A DNA stretch of 64,000 bases from Pseudomonas pseudonitroreducens (GTDB lineage Bacteria; Pseudomonadota; Gammaproteobacteria; Pseudomonadales; Pseudomonadaceae): positions 124,001 through 188,000 of the forward strand of contig NZ_BQHJ01000007.1 in the NCBI RefSeq assembly GCF_021603645.1, in the 5' to 3' direction. Positions 32,486-41,904 of this stretch are shown piece after piece. The stretch's first letter is position 1. Every line of letters starts with the position of its first letter. The translations under genes were made by a program, and so were the position numbers. The notes under the pieces were generated by a model. It saw nothing but the letters and a program-made list of their open reading frames with translations, did no database searches and was not told where the DNA came from.

Positions 32486-34203
32486 CGGTCGAACAAGACT
32501 GGACACCGCAGAAGAGGGACTTTCTGCAAAGCACGGGGCACGTGCTCGCCATGGGTGGTCCAGGCTCCGGAAAGACGCATGTCGCCCTGGTCAAAGCCAG
32601 GGACGAGATTCGATCAGCAAAGCTCCTATCAGGCCAGCGCATCCTGTTTCTCAGCTTCGCGAGGCCCACAGTGGCACGGGTCCTTGAGAAAGCCAAGGAA
32701 CTCATCACCGCGGATGATCTGAGACTTCTAGATGTCAACACCTATCACGGCTTCGCATGGAGCGTTCTGCGAAGTCATGGCTATCTGCTCAGCAACGGAA
32801 AGCCGCTCCAGCTCCTACCACCTCCCGAGGGCTCCGCGCGCTTGGCTCACTTTGCCAAGGAGCAGCATCACCAGGAGAAGTTGCGCCTTTTCCATGAAGA
32901 GGGGCTGCTCCACTTCGACCTCTTCGCCCAGTTGACGGCTGAACTGCTGCGCCGCAGCCGGCGGCTGGCAGGTATCTACACAGCGACCTACCCGATACTC
33001 GTCGTGGACGAGTTCCAGGACACGAACGCCGACGAATGGGCGATGGTCCGCGAGCTTGGACGCGGCTGCAGGATCATTGCCTTGGCCGACCCCGACCAGC
33101 GTATTTACGAATTCCGCGGCGCCGATCCTCAGCGGCTCAAGGAATTCGTGGACCAGTTCGACCCCTTGCCAGTCGAGTTTGAAGGGGAGAATCATCGCAG
33201 TGCCGGAACCGACATCGCAACGTACGGTTCAGACTTGCTCACCGGGAAAAACAAGGGCGCCGTCTATGCCAATGTGTCGGTGGTCGAGTACGGCGTGTAC
33301 TACGGAAGGGGTCCGCATTTCCATGCGAAGGCCCAGCTCATCCAGGCAATCAAGCGACTTCGCAAGGAGCCGGCCTGGTCCATCGCAGTGCTCGTCCCAT
33401 CCAAGGCCTTCATGCTTCAAGTGTCCGACTACCTCTCCGCGGAGTCCGATGGCATGCCCAACCTTCGCCACGAGGTGGCGATGGACGCGGAATCCCCGGC
33501 GCTTGCGGCAAACGTCATCGCCACGCTAATGGAAGGAGGCCCTTCGGAGCTTCTGGCTGCGCGGCTACTCTCCGCCTTACATACCCACATCCGGGGCCGC
33601 AGTGGCACCAAACGCCCTGCGCAGGCGGAACTCGACATGGCCGACGCCATCGACCAATACTTGGTCTCCGGAAAGATCCGCGGCAAGAATCGCCAAGCGT
33701 TGATCAGCGAGTGCGCGCGCCTAGCAGCGCTTCGCCAGGACGTCGTATTCACCGGCCATCCTGAAGAAGACTGGTTGACTGCGCGGGGGCTTCTCGCGAC
33801 GTCTGCCGTTGGCCAACTGTCGCGCGTTGCCGCTGATGCCAAGTATCTCCGCCTGCTTCACAAGGGCTCAAACCTGCGGGCGTCTTTGTCAGAGCTTTGG
33901 AGATCCCAAGGACAGTATGTCGGCGCTATCGAAGCTGTCCGGGGCGCTTTGCTGCAGGAGCACTTCACAGCAGCCGCCAAGGAATGGCGTGGAGTTCATC
34001 TCATGACCATTCACAAAGCAAAGGGTAAGGAGTTTGACGAGGTACTGATTTACGAGGGGCGATATGCTGGACGAATTGTGCCTGCGAATGCAGATACTTC
34101 TCGTCAAAGCCAAGCCCTTTTGGCACTGCGGGTCGCAGTCACAAGAGCTATGAAGAGAGCAACAATCCTGACGCCATCGGGAGACCGCAGCATTTTTTTG
34201 TAA
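32482..34203 (+). CDS. gajB: GajB-like UvrD/PcrA-type helicase (Gabija)
   Basis: This 573-aa superfamily 1A helicase shows Walker A GGPGSGKTH at 25-33, VVDEFQDTNADEW near 174, ADPDQRIYEFRGAD near 203, MTIHKAKGKEFDEV near 509 and VAVTRAMKRA near 549. In Gabija it recognises DNA ends or nucleotide depletion and works with GajA; it is shorter than housekeeping UvrD (about 720 aa). Both genes are lower in GC than the conjugation genes, consistent with acquired cargo. No other gene belongs to the cassette. Confidence 0.88.
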   Translation: MTVEQDWTPQKRDFLQSTGHVLAMGGPGSGKTHVALVKARDEIRSAKLLSGQRILFLSFARPTVARVLEKAKELITADDLRLLDVNTYHGFAWSVLRSHGYLLSNGKPLQLLPPPEGSARLAHFAKEQHHQEKLRLFHEEGLLHFDLFAQLTAELLRRSRRLAGIYTATYPILVVDEFQDTNADEWAMVRELGRGCRIIALADPDQRIYEFRGADPQRLKEFVDQFDPLPVEFEGENHRSAGTDIATYGSDLLTGKNKGAVYANVSVVEYGVYYGRGPHFHAKAQLIQAIKRLRKEPAWSIAVLVPSKAFMLQVSDYLSAESDGMPNLRHEVAMDAESPALAANVIATLMEGGPSELLAARLLSALHTHIRGRSGTKRPAQAELDMADAIDQYLVSGKIRGKNRQALISECARLAALRQDVVFTGHPEEDWLTARGLLATSAVGQLSRVAADAKYLRLLHKGSNLRASLSELWRSQGQYVGAIEAVRGALLQEHFTAAAKEWRGVHLMTIHKAKGKEFDEVLIYEGRYAGRIVPANADTSRQSQALLALRVAVTRAMKRATILTPSGDRSIFL

Positions 34204-34345
34204 TCAGCTGGTAGCGAGTACTGTCCAAATCAGCACGGTCTTCGCATGTTTCTGAAAAAGCGGTCGTCCATCAGTCCGCATTCCTAGCTGACCGCTCAAC
34301 GGCGCTCCGCCAAGGTATCGGCATCGCAACAGAAGAGCCGATGCC

Positions 34346-34924
34346 ATGCCCGCAATCCCTGTATCCCGGCGTCTGGTCGGCGCTGGTCTCCTGGCCGCAG
34401 CGCTGGCCAGCGGCTGCGCGACCACCACCGCGCCGCTGGTGCCAGACGCCATAGAAGGCGTCTCCTCCGCTCCCGAACCCGAGGCACCCGAGTTCATTCC
34501 CGTCGTGCGCTATGGCCGCTACACGCTGGTCGAGCTGGCACCCACGGCGGCGCAGCGTGACTTGCTGTTGCAGACCATCGACGTGTCCATGCCCGAGGAT
34601 GCCCGCGCCACGGTGGGCGATGGGCTGCGGCATGTGCTCAAACGCAGTGGCTACCAGCTTTGCGAGACGCCCAGCGCCGTGACCGAGTTGTATGCGCTGC
34701 CGCTGCCGGCGGCGCACCGGCATCTTGGCCCCATGACCTTGCGCGATGCGCTGCTCACCCTGGCCGGCCCGGCCTGGGAACTGCATGCGGATGAACGGGC
34801 ACGGCAGATTTGCTTTGAGCAGCCTGGAGGCAGTGCGACCGCCGAGCACGCACACGAGCCGCCTGTTGCCGAGGCGGTGCAGACGTTTCCGCTGATGCCT
34901 TCGGTTTCGGGAGGCCAGCCATGA
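34346..34924 (+). CDS. PilL-like lipoprotein of the conjugation system
   Basis: This 192-aa protein begins with a lipoprotein signal peptide (lipobox ASGC around residues 20-24). It continues with the PilL N-terminal-type region, YGRYTLVELAPTAAQRDLL and a secretin-like start domain LRHVLKRSGYQLCE. It is the first gene of the type G transfer operon in this ICE class (TIGR03748 type from memory) and probably sits in the outer membrane. A second ATG lies 6 bases upstream. It overlaps the next gene by 4 bases. Confidence 0.82.
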   Translation: MPAIPVSRRLVGAGLLAAALASGCATTTAPLVPDAIEGVSSAPEPEAPEFIPVVRYGRYTLVELAPTAAQRDLLLQTIDVSMPEDARATVGDGLRHVLKRSGYQLCETPSAVTELYALPLPAAHRHLGPMTLRDALLTLAGPAWELHADERARQICFEQPGGSATAEHAHEPPVAEAVQTFPLMPSVSGGQP

Positions 34925-35562
34925 ATACCGCGCAGGCTCCCCGGCGCCCGATCTCCGCCGTGGTGTTGCAGAGCCTAATGTGGCTCTGGCTGATCAGCCT
35001 CAGCGTTTTCGCTGCCCTGAGCTACCAGACCATGAACGACCAGGCCGACCAGACGCTGCTTGATTCCCGCCTGCAACGTCTCGAAGCGCAGGCGGTGGGC
35101 CTGGCCGAGACCATTGAGGCCATCCAGCAGCGTCCAGTCGTCGCAACAGCGGCAGACCTCAAAGATACCCGCGAACGCCTGGAAGCACGCGCCGCCCAGG
35201 TCGAGACAACGCTGAGCGGCTATGCCGCTGCCGAAGACCTTCAGGCGCTTCGTGCGGAAGTCGAGCAGATCAAGGCACGCCCAAGCGCCCTGCGTGCCGC
35301 AGCGCCCGCCCAGCCGCGCTCACCGAGCAGGCCCACCGCCAAACCAGAACCGCCGCCACTGCCGTTCCGCATCGTCGGCGCCGAACTTCGCGCCGGCCAG
35401 CGCAGCCTGTCCGTCACACCGAATAACGGGAACTTCACGCCCGACCAGCTTCAAGTGCTGCTTCCCGGCGATGCCGTCGGCCCGTGGCGCCTGCAGGCAG
35501 TCGAGGGCAACACTGCGGTGTTCCAGGCCGGCGACCAGACCCGTCGCATGGCGATTCCTTGA
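34921..35562 (+). CDS. Inner-membrane coiled-coil conjugation protein
   Basis: This 213-aa protein has one transmembrane helix at about 16-36, a coiled coil at 45-120 (LQRLEAQAVGLAETIEAIQQ...), a proline-rich stretch at 120-145, and a globular C-terminal domain ending near the membrane-distal side. It overlaps the PilL-like gene. It is a standard, poorly characterised part of GI-type systems located between PilL and the PFL_4693-type gene. Confidence 0.75.
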   Translation: MNTAQAPRRPISAVVLQSLMWLWLISLSVFAALSYQTMNDQADQTLLDSRLQRLEAQAVGLAETIEAIQQRPVVATAADLKDTRERLEARAAQVETTLSGYAAAEDLQALRAEVEQIKARPSALRAAAPAQPRSPSRPTAKPEPPPLPFRIVGAELRAGQRSLSVTPNNGNFTPDQLQVLLPGDAVGPWRLQAVEGNTAVFQAGDQTRRMAIP

Positions 35563-35576
35563 GCGGAGCGCACGAC

Positions 35577-36314
35577 ATGAAACCGTCGATCATCCTTTCC
35601 GCGCTCCTGCTCGCGTCTGCCCAGTTGCCCGCCTGGGCGCAGCAGCCGGCCACGGCTCCCGCCGGCAGTGCGCACAGCCAGGAGCGCCCGCTGGTTACTC
35701 GCTCCCTGGACGACCGAGTGGCAGGCGACTGGGGCCTGCAACCGCAGGAGTGGGCTCGCTATCGCGAGCTGATGGACGGGCCGTTGGGCATCTACTCGCC
35801 CAACCTGGACCCACTGTCCGCCCTGGGCATCGAGGCGCGCACCGACGAGGAACGGCGCCGCTACGCAGAGCTGCAGGTGCAGGTCGAGGCGCGCCGTATC
35901 GAGAAGCTGCTCGCCTACCAGCGTGCCTACGACCAGGCCTGGCAGCGCCTGAGTCCCGGCATGCAGCGGGTGAACCTGCCTGACGAAAAACCCGGCGCCG
36001 GCACAAGCGCCAATCCCTTGCGCGGTTCAGGCCGCACGGCCGTGTTCGTCAAGGACGGCTGCGCGGCCTGCGGGCAACTCGTGCAGCGCCTGCAATCCTC
36101 CGGCACCGAGTTCGACCTGTACATGGTCGGCAGCCGCCAAGACGACACGCGCATCCGCGACTGGGCCAAGCGTGCGAACGTCGATCCGGCGCGCGTGCGC
36201 AGCGGTGGCATCACGCTCAACCATGATGGCGGGCGGTGGCTGTCGCTGAGCTTGCCCGGAGACCTTCCTGCGGTCGTGCGCGAGGTGAACGGTCAATGGC
36301 AGCGCCAGCCATAG
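35577..36314 (+). CDS. TIGR03759-type secreted conjugation protein with thioredoxin-like end
   Basis: This 245-aa protein has a signal peptide (cut after AWA near 21). A conserved N-terminal part (WGLQPQEWARYRELMDGPLGIYSPNLDPLSALGIEA) is the signature of this ICE family. The C-terminal part has VFVKDGCAACGQLVQRL with a CAAC pair near 164-167, like thioredoxin-fold proteins. It is probably periplasmic and may help disulfide formation or assembly. The gene follows its neighbour by 14 bases. Confidence 0.82.
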   Translation: MKPSIILSALLLASAQLPAWAQQPATAPAGSAHSQERPLVTRSLDDRVAGDWGLQPQEWARYRELMDGPLGIYSPNLDPLSALGIEARTDEERRRYAELQVQVEARRIEKLLAYQRAYDQAWQRLSPGMQRVNLPDEKPGAGTSANPLRGSGRTAVFVKDGCAACGQLVQRLQSSGTEFDLYMVGSRQDDTRIRDWAKRANVDPARVRSGGITLNHDGGRWLSLSLPGDLPAVVREVNGQWQRQP

Positions 36315-36901
36315 CGGCCACCTCCGTTTCGCAGTGCTTGCGCGCACTGGTGATCGCGGCGGGCCTGTGCGCCTGCGCCGCCCATGCCCAGGAGCTTCCG
36401 CCACCGGCTTACCAGCTTGCCGCACAGCGCGCGGGCATCCCCTCGACGGTGCTCTACGCCGTGGCTTTGCAGGAAAGCGGCATCCGCCGCAACGGGCGCA
36501 TCGTCCCGTGGCCGTGGTCCCTCAACGTCGCCGGTCAGTCGCGCCGCTTCACCACCCGTGCCGACGCCTGCGCTGGTTTGCAGCAGGCAATGCGCGCCAC
36601 GCCGCACACACGCATCGACGCGGGCCTGGGCCAGATCAACCTCGGCTACCACCAGCAGCGCTACGCCAGCCCGTGCGACCTGCTCGACCCATACAGCAAC
36701 CTCGCCATCGCCGCTGAAATCCTGAAAGAGCAGCACACCTCGGGCGAGGACTGGTTGCCGGCGATCGGTCGCTACCACCGTCCTGCGGGCGGAGAACCTG
36801 CGGCTCGTTACCGGCGCAGCGTGTCGCGCCACCTTGCCCGTGTGCAGGGCACACACCCAACCGCCGCGGCCATCGCCGTGCACCAGGAGAGCACCCCATG
36901 A
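36296..36901 (+). CDS. VirB1-like lytic transglycosylase
   Basis: This 201-aa protein has a signal peptide (to about residue 31) and an SLT domain: catalytic-type glutamate in YAVALQESG near 58, GLGQINLGYH near 108-117, and a YSNLAIAAEILKEQH helix. It would cut peptidoglycan locally so that the transfer channel can be built. It overlaps the previous gene by 19 bases and the next by 4. Confidence 0.85.
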   Translation: MAAPAIAATSVSQCLRALVIAAGLCACAAHAQELPPPAYQLAAQRAGIPSTVLYAVALQESGIRRNGRIVPWPWSLNVAGQSRRFTTRADACAGLQQAMRATPHTRIDAGLGQINLGYHQQRYASPCDLLDPYSNLAIAAEILKEQHTSGEDWLPAIGRYHRPAGGEPAARYRRSVSRHLARVQGTHPTAAAIAVHQESTP

Positions 36902-37446
36902 AAACATCCCATTTGACCCATCTCACACTGAAGGGCTTGCTCGTGCTGCTGGCGGCTCTGCCGCTGGCCTCACGTGCCGGCGATCAGCTGATCGTGGTCG
37001 AAGACCGTGGCGGCACGTCGGCGCTGCCGTACTACGAGGCTCTGAATCTTCAGCCGCGCGCCGATGCTCCAGCCCGACCGCCCATCCCGATACTCACGGT
37101 GCCCGCCACGCCCATGGATGAGGCCGCGATGTTGCCGGTGCGCAGTGCCAAGCTCACGCCTGGCACCGTCGCGCGGCGGGTGATCGAGGCACCGGGCCTG
37201 CGGCCTTTCGTAGTCGTCGGCGACGACGAGGCTTCCCACGCCTGGCTTCGTCGCCAGGCAACATCGCTGCGCGAGCGCGGCGCGGTGGGCCTGGTGGTTA
37301 ACGTCGAGACCGTGCAGGGCCTGGCACGGCTGCGCGCCCTGGTGCCCGGCGTTCCCCTCGCGCCTGTGGCCGGTGACGACCTGGCCGAGCGCCTGGGTCT
37401 GCGGCATTACCCGGTGCTGATCACAGCCACCGGCATCGAGCAATGA
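36898..37446 (+). CDS. TIGR03765-type (PFL_4695) conjugation protein
   Basis: This 182-aa protein has a signal peptide (cut near residue 26) and a compact domain beginning DQLIVVEDRGGTSALPYYEAL, the family signature. It continues with a Rossmann-like LRPFVVVGDDEASHAWL segment. Periplasmic and uncharacterised, always next to the TraD coupling protein in this ICE class. It overlaps its upstream neighbour by 4 bases. Confidence 0.82.
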   Translation: MKTSHLTHLTLKGLLVLLAALPLASRAGDQLIVVEDRGGTSALPYYEALNLQPRADAPARPPIPILTVPATPMDEAAMLPVRSAKLTPGTVARRVIEAPGLRPFVVVGDDEASHAWLRRQATSLRERGAVGLVVNVETVQGLARLRALVPGVPLAPVAGDDLAERLGLRHYPVLITATGIEQ

Positions 37447-37450
37447 AGCC

Positions 37451-39634
37451 ATGTCGGGGAAACAGCCGGTCGAGGTTCTGCTGCGCCCAGCGGTGGAGTT
37501 CTATACCGTCGCGGCGTGTGCAGGCGCCGCGTTTCTGTCCCTGGTGGCCCCGTGGTCGCTCGCGCTGAGCCCCGCCATGGGCGTCGGCAGTGCGCTGGCG
37601 TTCTGCATCTACGGTGCCATCCGCTACCGCGATGCCCGCGTCATCCTGCGCTACCGACGCAACATTCGCCGCTTGCCGCGCTATGTGATGACCAGCAAGG
37701 ACGTGCCGGTCAGCCAGCAGCGTCTGTTCGTGGGACGCGGATTTCTGTGGGAGCAGAAACATACCCATCGGCTGATGCAGACATACAGACCGGAATTTCG
37801 CCGCTACGTCGAGCTGACGCCGGCCTACCGGCTAGCGCGCAGGCTGGAGGAACGGCTGGAGTTCGCGCCATTCCCGCTGTCCCGGCTACCTGCGCTCACG
37901 GGCTGGGATGTGCCTTTCAACCCGGTGCGCCCGCTGCCGCCTGTGGGCGGCCTGCCGCGCCTGCACGGCATCGAACCCGATGAGGTGGACGTCAGCCTAC
38001 CGCTGGGTGAGCGCGTCGGGCATTCGCTGGTGCTGGGCACCACGCGCGTGGGCAAGACGCGGTTGGCCGAGTTGTTCGTGACTCAGGACATCCGGCGCAA
38101 GAACGCCGACGGCGAGCACGAGGTCGTCATCGTCATCGACCCCAAGGGCGACGCCGATCTTTTGAAGCGAGTGTACGTCGAGGCCAAGCGCGCGGGGCGC
38201 GAGGGCGAGTTCTATGTCTTCCACTTGGGCTGGCCCGACATTTCCGCGCGCTACAACGCTGTGGGCCGCTTTGGGCGCATCAGCGAGGTGGCCACCCGTG
38301 TTGCAGGGCAGCTCTCCGGGGAAGGCAACAGCGCGGCATTTCGCGAGTTTGCGTGGCGCTTCGTCAACATCATCGCCCGCGCCCTGGTGGAACTGGGGCA
38401 GCGCCCGGACTACATGCTGATCCAGCGCCATGTGATCAACATCGACGCGCTGTTCATCGAGTACGCCCAACACTACTTCGCCAAGACCGAGCCCAAGGCC
38501 TGGGAGGTCATCGTCCAGATCGAGGCCAAGCTCAACGAGAAGAACATCCCGCGCAACATGATCGGGCGCGAAAAGCGCGTGGTGGCGCTGGAGCAGTACC
38601 TCTCGCAGGCGCGCAACTACGACCCGGTGCTCGACGGCCTGCGCTCGGCAGTGCGCTACGACAAGACCTACTTCGACAAGATCGTCGCATCGCTGCTGCC
38701 GCTGCTGGAGAAGCTCACCAGCGGCAAGATCGCCCAGCTTCTGGCCCCGAACTACTCCGACCTGGCCGACCCACGCCCGATCTTCGATTGGATGCAGGTC
38801 ATCCGAAAGCGCGCCGTGGTCTATGTCGGCCTCGATGCGCTGTCCGACGCCGAGGTCGCCGCCGCAGTCGGCAATTCCATGTTCTCCGACCTGGTTTCGG
38901 TCGCCGGCCACATCTACAAGCACGGGATCGACGACGGCCTGCCGGGCGCATCGGCTGGCTCGCGCGTGCCGATCAACGTCCATGCCGATGAGTTCAACGA
39001 GTTGATGGGCGACGAGTTCATCCCGCTGATCAACAAGGGCGGCGGCGCTGGCCTGCAAGTCACCGCGTACACACAGACGCTCTCGGACATCGAAGCACGC
39101 ATTGGCAACCGCGCGAAGGCCGGTCAGGTGATCGGCAACTTCAACAACCTGTTCATGCTGCGCGTGCGCGAGACGGCTACCGCTGAATTGCTGACCCGGC
39201 AATTGCCGAAGGTCGAGGTCTATACGACCACCATCGTCAGCGGCGCGACCGACAGCTCCGATATTCGTGGAGCGACAGACTTTACGTCAAACACCCAGGA
39301 CCGCATCAGCATGTCCAGCGTGCCGATGATCGAGCCATCGCACATCGTCGGCCTGCCCAAAGGCCAGTGCTTCGCGCTGCTGCAGGGCGGTCAGCTTTGG
39401 AAGGTGCGTATGCCGTTGCCGGCGCCAGACCCGGATGAAGTGATGCCGGCGGACTTGCAGCAACTGGCCGGGCACATGCGCCAGAGCTACAGCGAGGCCA
39501 CGCAGTGGTGGGAGTTCACCAGCTCCCCGGTCTTGCAGGACGCGGCCTTGCCGGACGATCTGCTCGATGAGACGGCCATCGCCACACCCATCACCGGCAC
39601 GGGCGACACGGCCAGCGAAGAGGCCGCGCCATGA
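37451..39634 (+). CDS. traD: TraD-type conjugative coupling ATPase
   Basis: This 727-aa type IV coupling protein has two N-terminal transmembrane helices (about 20-60), Walker A GTTRVGKTRLAE near 196, Walker B VIVIDPKGDADLL near 225, and a VNVHADEFNELMG-type motif near 510. It brings the TraI-DNA complex to the channel and pumps DNA. It belongs to the SXT/TOL subfamily (TIGR03743 type). It overlaps the next gene by 4 bases. Confidence 0.95.
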   Translation: MSGKQPVEVLLRPAVEFYTVAACAGAAFLSLVAPWSLALSPAMGVGSALAFCIYGAIRYRDARVILRYRRNIRRLPRYVMTSKDVPVSQQRLFVGRGFLWEQKHTHRLMQTYRPEFRRYVELTPAYRLARRLEERLEFAPFPLSRLPALTGWDVPFNPVRPLPPVGGLPRLHGIEPDEVDVSLPLGERVGHSLVLGTTRVGKTRLAELFVTQDIRRKNADGEHEVVIVIDPKGDADLLKRVYVEAKRAGREGEFYVFHLGWPDISARYNAVGRFGRISEVATRVAGQLSGEGNSAAFREFAWRFVNIIARALVELGQRPDYMLIQRHVINIDALFIEYAQHYFAKTEPKAWEVIVQIEAKLNEKNIPRNMIGREKRVVALEQYLSQARNYDPVLDGLRSAVRYDKTYFDKIVASLLPLLEKLTSGKIAQLLAPNYSDLADPRPIFDWMQVIRKRAVVYVGLDALSDAEVAAAVGNSMFSDLVSVAGHIYKHGIDDGLPGASAGSRVPINVHADEFNELMGDEFIPLINKGGGAGLQVTAYTQTLSDIEARIGNRAKAGQVIGNFNNLFMLRVRETATAELLTRQLPKVEVYTTTIVSGATDSSDIRGATDFTSNTQDRISMSSVPMIEPSHIVGLPKGQCFALLQGGQLWKVRMPLPAPDPDEVMPADLQQLAGHMRQSYSEATQWWEFTSSPVLQDAALPDDLLDETAIATPITGTGDTASEEAAP

Positions 39635-40392
39635 GCGATGCCGCCTCGACTGCGCAGCGCGAGCAGAACCGCCGCCAGGGCTTGATCGTCGGCACCATCA
39701 CCTTGCCGCTCCGGCTGCTCGGGGTGCTGGTCGGCTCGCTGCTGTTCTCGATCCTGATGGAGTGCATCGGCATGCACCTGTTCTGGAAAGACCAGGGCTG
39801 GCAGCACTCCCAGCAAATGTTGCAGTACGAGCTGGGGCACCTGTCCAAGCATTTCACGCGCAGCGTGGTCGTGCAGGAGCCGGGGCGAACGGCGCACGAG
39901 CTGGTGGACACGGGTTATGAATGGGTGTTCGTGCGATCAGGGCTCCTGGAGCGCATGAGCCAGACCGCCGAGCGCGCCCGCGCGCCCAGCCAGGGGAAAA
40001 ACCAGGACGGAGGGCGCAACTTCCGCTACTTCATCAGCCAGGTCTATGTCTGGACGGAGAGCTACCTGATCGCCGCAGCCTTCACGACGCTTACTTTCCT
40101 CGTGCGCCTGCTGGTCCTGGCGCTCACGCTGCCGCTGATCTTCACGGCCGCTTTCGTCGGCCTGATCGACGGCTTGGTACGGCGGGATGTGCGCCGGTTC
40201 GGCGCAGGCCGGGAATCCGGCTTTATCTATCACCGAGCGAAAGCGAGCCTGATGCCGCTGGCCGTGCTGCCCTGGGTCACGTACCTGGCGCTGCCGATCT
40301 CGGTGCATCCGCTGCTGATCCTGCTGCCCAGCGCCGGCTTGCTGGGGCTGGCCGTGAGCCTGACTGCAGGGAGCTTCAAGAAGTACCTCTAG
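39631..40392 (+). CDS. TIGR03747-type (DUF4400) inner-membrane conjugation protein
   Basis: This 253-aa protein has hydrophobic helices at about 19-45, 145-185 and 210-248 and a long soluble loop at 50-140. It fits the DUF4400 integral-membrane family encoded right after the coupling protein. It probably supports TraD or the channel base. Overlap with traD is 4 bases. Confidence 0.85.
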   Translation: MSDAASTAQREQNRRQGLIVGTITLPLRLLGVLVGSLLFSILMECIGMHLFWKDQGWQHSQQMLQYELGHLSKHFTRSVVVQEPGRTAHELVDTGYEWVFVRSGLLERMSQTAERARAPSQGKNQDGGRNFRYFISQVYVWTESYLIAAAFTTLTFLVRLLVLALTLPLIFTAAFVGLIDGLVRRDVRRFGAGRESGFIYHRAKASLMPLAVLPWVTYLALPISVHPLLILLPSAGLLGLAVSLTAGSFKKYL

Positions 40393-40490
40393 GCCATCAA
40401 TCCGGTCATCCGCAGGTTCTTATTGTTTGCGGCCTGATACGCCTTTGATCGCCACGATCAAGCCATTGCTTATCACACAGGAATGGCGCG

Positions 40491-40874
40491 ATGTTGGCTC
40501 CGATCTGGCTGCGCGCCGCGCATCGCGGCGTGCCCACTTTTCTCGTGACGGCCCTGCTGATGGGTCAGTTCCCGGTTGCCTTGGCCGAATCCCCGGCACA
40601 GCGCCAGGAGCTGGTTGCCGCGCTACGCCAGCTCGACGCGCTGGAGCGCACCATCGCGGATGGCGCTGCACACGCACCCATCCAGCCGGGCGAGCGCTAC
40701 CACTTCGATTACCCACGACTGCTGGCTGATCTGGCGCGTGTGCGCGCCGGCATCCAGGCCCATCTCACACCGTCGCGCGCCCAGCCACGCGACCTCTCCG
40801 AACTGGCTGGTGAGTACCGCACCGAGCGGACCGCCCCGCCATCGCTGCCGACGACTGCGCAGGGCAGACCATGA
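40491..40874 (+). CDS. RAQPRD-family secreted ICE protein
   Basis: This 127-aa protein has a signal peptide (to about residue 32) and contains the exact family motif RAQPRD near residues 98-103. Family members (TIGR01690 type) are small periplasmic proteins of conjugative elements, always just before the small membrane and pilin-like genes. The alternative ATG at 40483 is in another frame. Confidence 0.88.
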   Translation: MLAPIWLRAAHRGVPTFLVTALLMGQFPVALAESPAQRQELVAALRQLDALERTIADGAAHAPIQPGERYHFDYPRLLADLARVRAGIQAHLTPSRAQPRDLSELAGEYRTERTAPPSLPTTAQGRP

Positions 40875-41104
40875 ACGGCGCCCAGGTCTCGGCATTTCAA
40901 GCCAACAGCGGTATCGCGCCGTCCGCGATGGCGACCGTTCTGGTCGGCATCGTGTTTGCGGTTCTGCTCGTCTGGGGCGTCTGGGCCATCCGAACGGCCT
41001 ACGTGGGGTGGGCCGAGAACCGCCTCAACCAACGCCAGTTCCTCGGCGTCTGCATCCGCTTCGTCGCGATGTACCTCGTCATGACGTTCTTCCTCCTCTC
41101 CTGA
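40871..41104 (+). CDS. TIGR03758-type small membrane protein, 77 aa
   Basis: Two hydrophobic helices lie at about 18-42 and 58-77. The order RAQPRD, this protein, pilin-like protein is constant in type G systems. It overlaps the RAQPRD gene by 4 bases. Probably an inner-membrane component or a VirB3-like helper. Confidence 0.8.
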   Translation: MNGAQVSAFQANSGIAPSAMATVLVGIVFAVLLVWGVWAIRTAYVGWAENRLNQRQFLGVCIRFVAMYLVMTFFLLS

Positions 41105-41120
41105 CCTGAAGGGATTGACC

Positions 41121-41480
41121 ATGCCAAACCGCATCCTCACTACTCGTTTTGTCCAACGCGCCGCCGTCGCCCTGGGTGCCGCCGCGCTGCCCGCGCTGTC
41201 GTTTGCGCAAGGTCTGCCGCAGCTGGAAAACCCGACCCGCGGCGCCGGCAGCGGCATCATGGAAACAATCAGGAACTACGGCTACGACATCATCATGCTC
41301 GTGGCCCTCCTGGTGGTGGCGTCGATGTTCATTGGCGTGTGCTACCACGCCTACGGCACCTACGCGGAAATCCACACCGGTCGCAAGACTTGGGGGCAGT
41401 TCGGTCTCACGGTCGCCATCGGCGCCGTCCTGCTCGTGATCGGCATCTGGCTGCTCACCGAAGCCACCGGCATCCTGTAA
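41121..41480 (+). CDS. TIGR03745-type pilin-like membrane protein (VirB2-like)
   Basis: This 119-aa protein has a signal peptide (cut after SFAQ near 30) and two transmembrane helices at about 52-75 and 94-115, the VirB2 pilin layout. It is the likely pilus subunit. The ATG at 41121 follows an AAGGGATT site; an in-frame upstream start 6 bases earlier is weaker. Confidence 0.83.
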   Translation: MPNRILTTRFVQRAAVALGAAALPALSFAQGLPQLENPTRGAGSGIMETIRNYGYDIIMLVALLVVASMFIGVCYHAYGTYAEIHTGRKTWGQFGLTVAIGAVLLVIGIWLLTEATGIL

Positions 41481-41493
41481 GCGAGGACGGGCT

Positions 41494-41904
41494 ATGTCCG
41501 AGCAACAGCATGTCCGTGCCGATGGGACAGTCACGTTCCTTCCACACCGGCTCAACAGGCACCCGGTGGTCGTGCGCGGCCTCACTGCCGATGAGTTGTG
41601 GATTTGCTGCGGCCTGTCCGGCGCTGCCGGCCTGGTGGTTGGCGCGCCGCTGTCCTGGGTGTTACGCACCATTGCCATCGCGCCGACCTTCGTTGTCCTG
41701 GGCGTGGCGCTGGGCGTTTTCATCGGCGGCGGCATCCTGCGCCGTCTCAAGCGTGGGCGTCCCGACACCTGGCTGTACCGGCAGTTGCAGTGGCGCATTG
41801 CCACGCGCCATCCGCTGATGGCCGGTTGGGTGGGCGGCCATGTGCTGATCTCGCGCTCCGGCTTCTGGACCATCCGCAGGGGCATGCACGGGGGCGCGCG
41901 ATGA
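41494..41904 (+). CDS. TIGR03750-type (DUF3487) membrane protein
   Basis: This 136-aa protein has FLPHRLNRHPVVVRGLTADEL at 15-35, then two hydrophobic helices (36-58, 64-84), a basic RRLKRGRPDTWLYRQLQ segment and a membrane-anchored end. VirB3/TraL-like in size and place. It overlaps the next gene by 4 bases. Confidence 0.82.
   Translation: MSEQQHVRADGTVTFLPHRLNRHPVVVRGLTADELWICCGLSGAAGLVVGAPLSWVLRTIAIAPTFVVLGVALGVFIGGGILRRLKRGRPDTWLYRQLQWRIATRHPLMAGWVGGHVLISRSGFWTIRRGMHGGAR

Noticed and set aside
30683-34203. PARIS or retron-type OLD system
   Set aside because: The partner is a UvrD-type helicase with all its motifs, and no reverse transcriptase or DUF4435 gene is adjacent; Gabija fits better.
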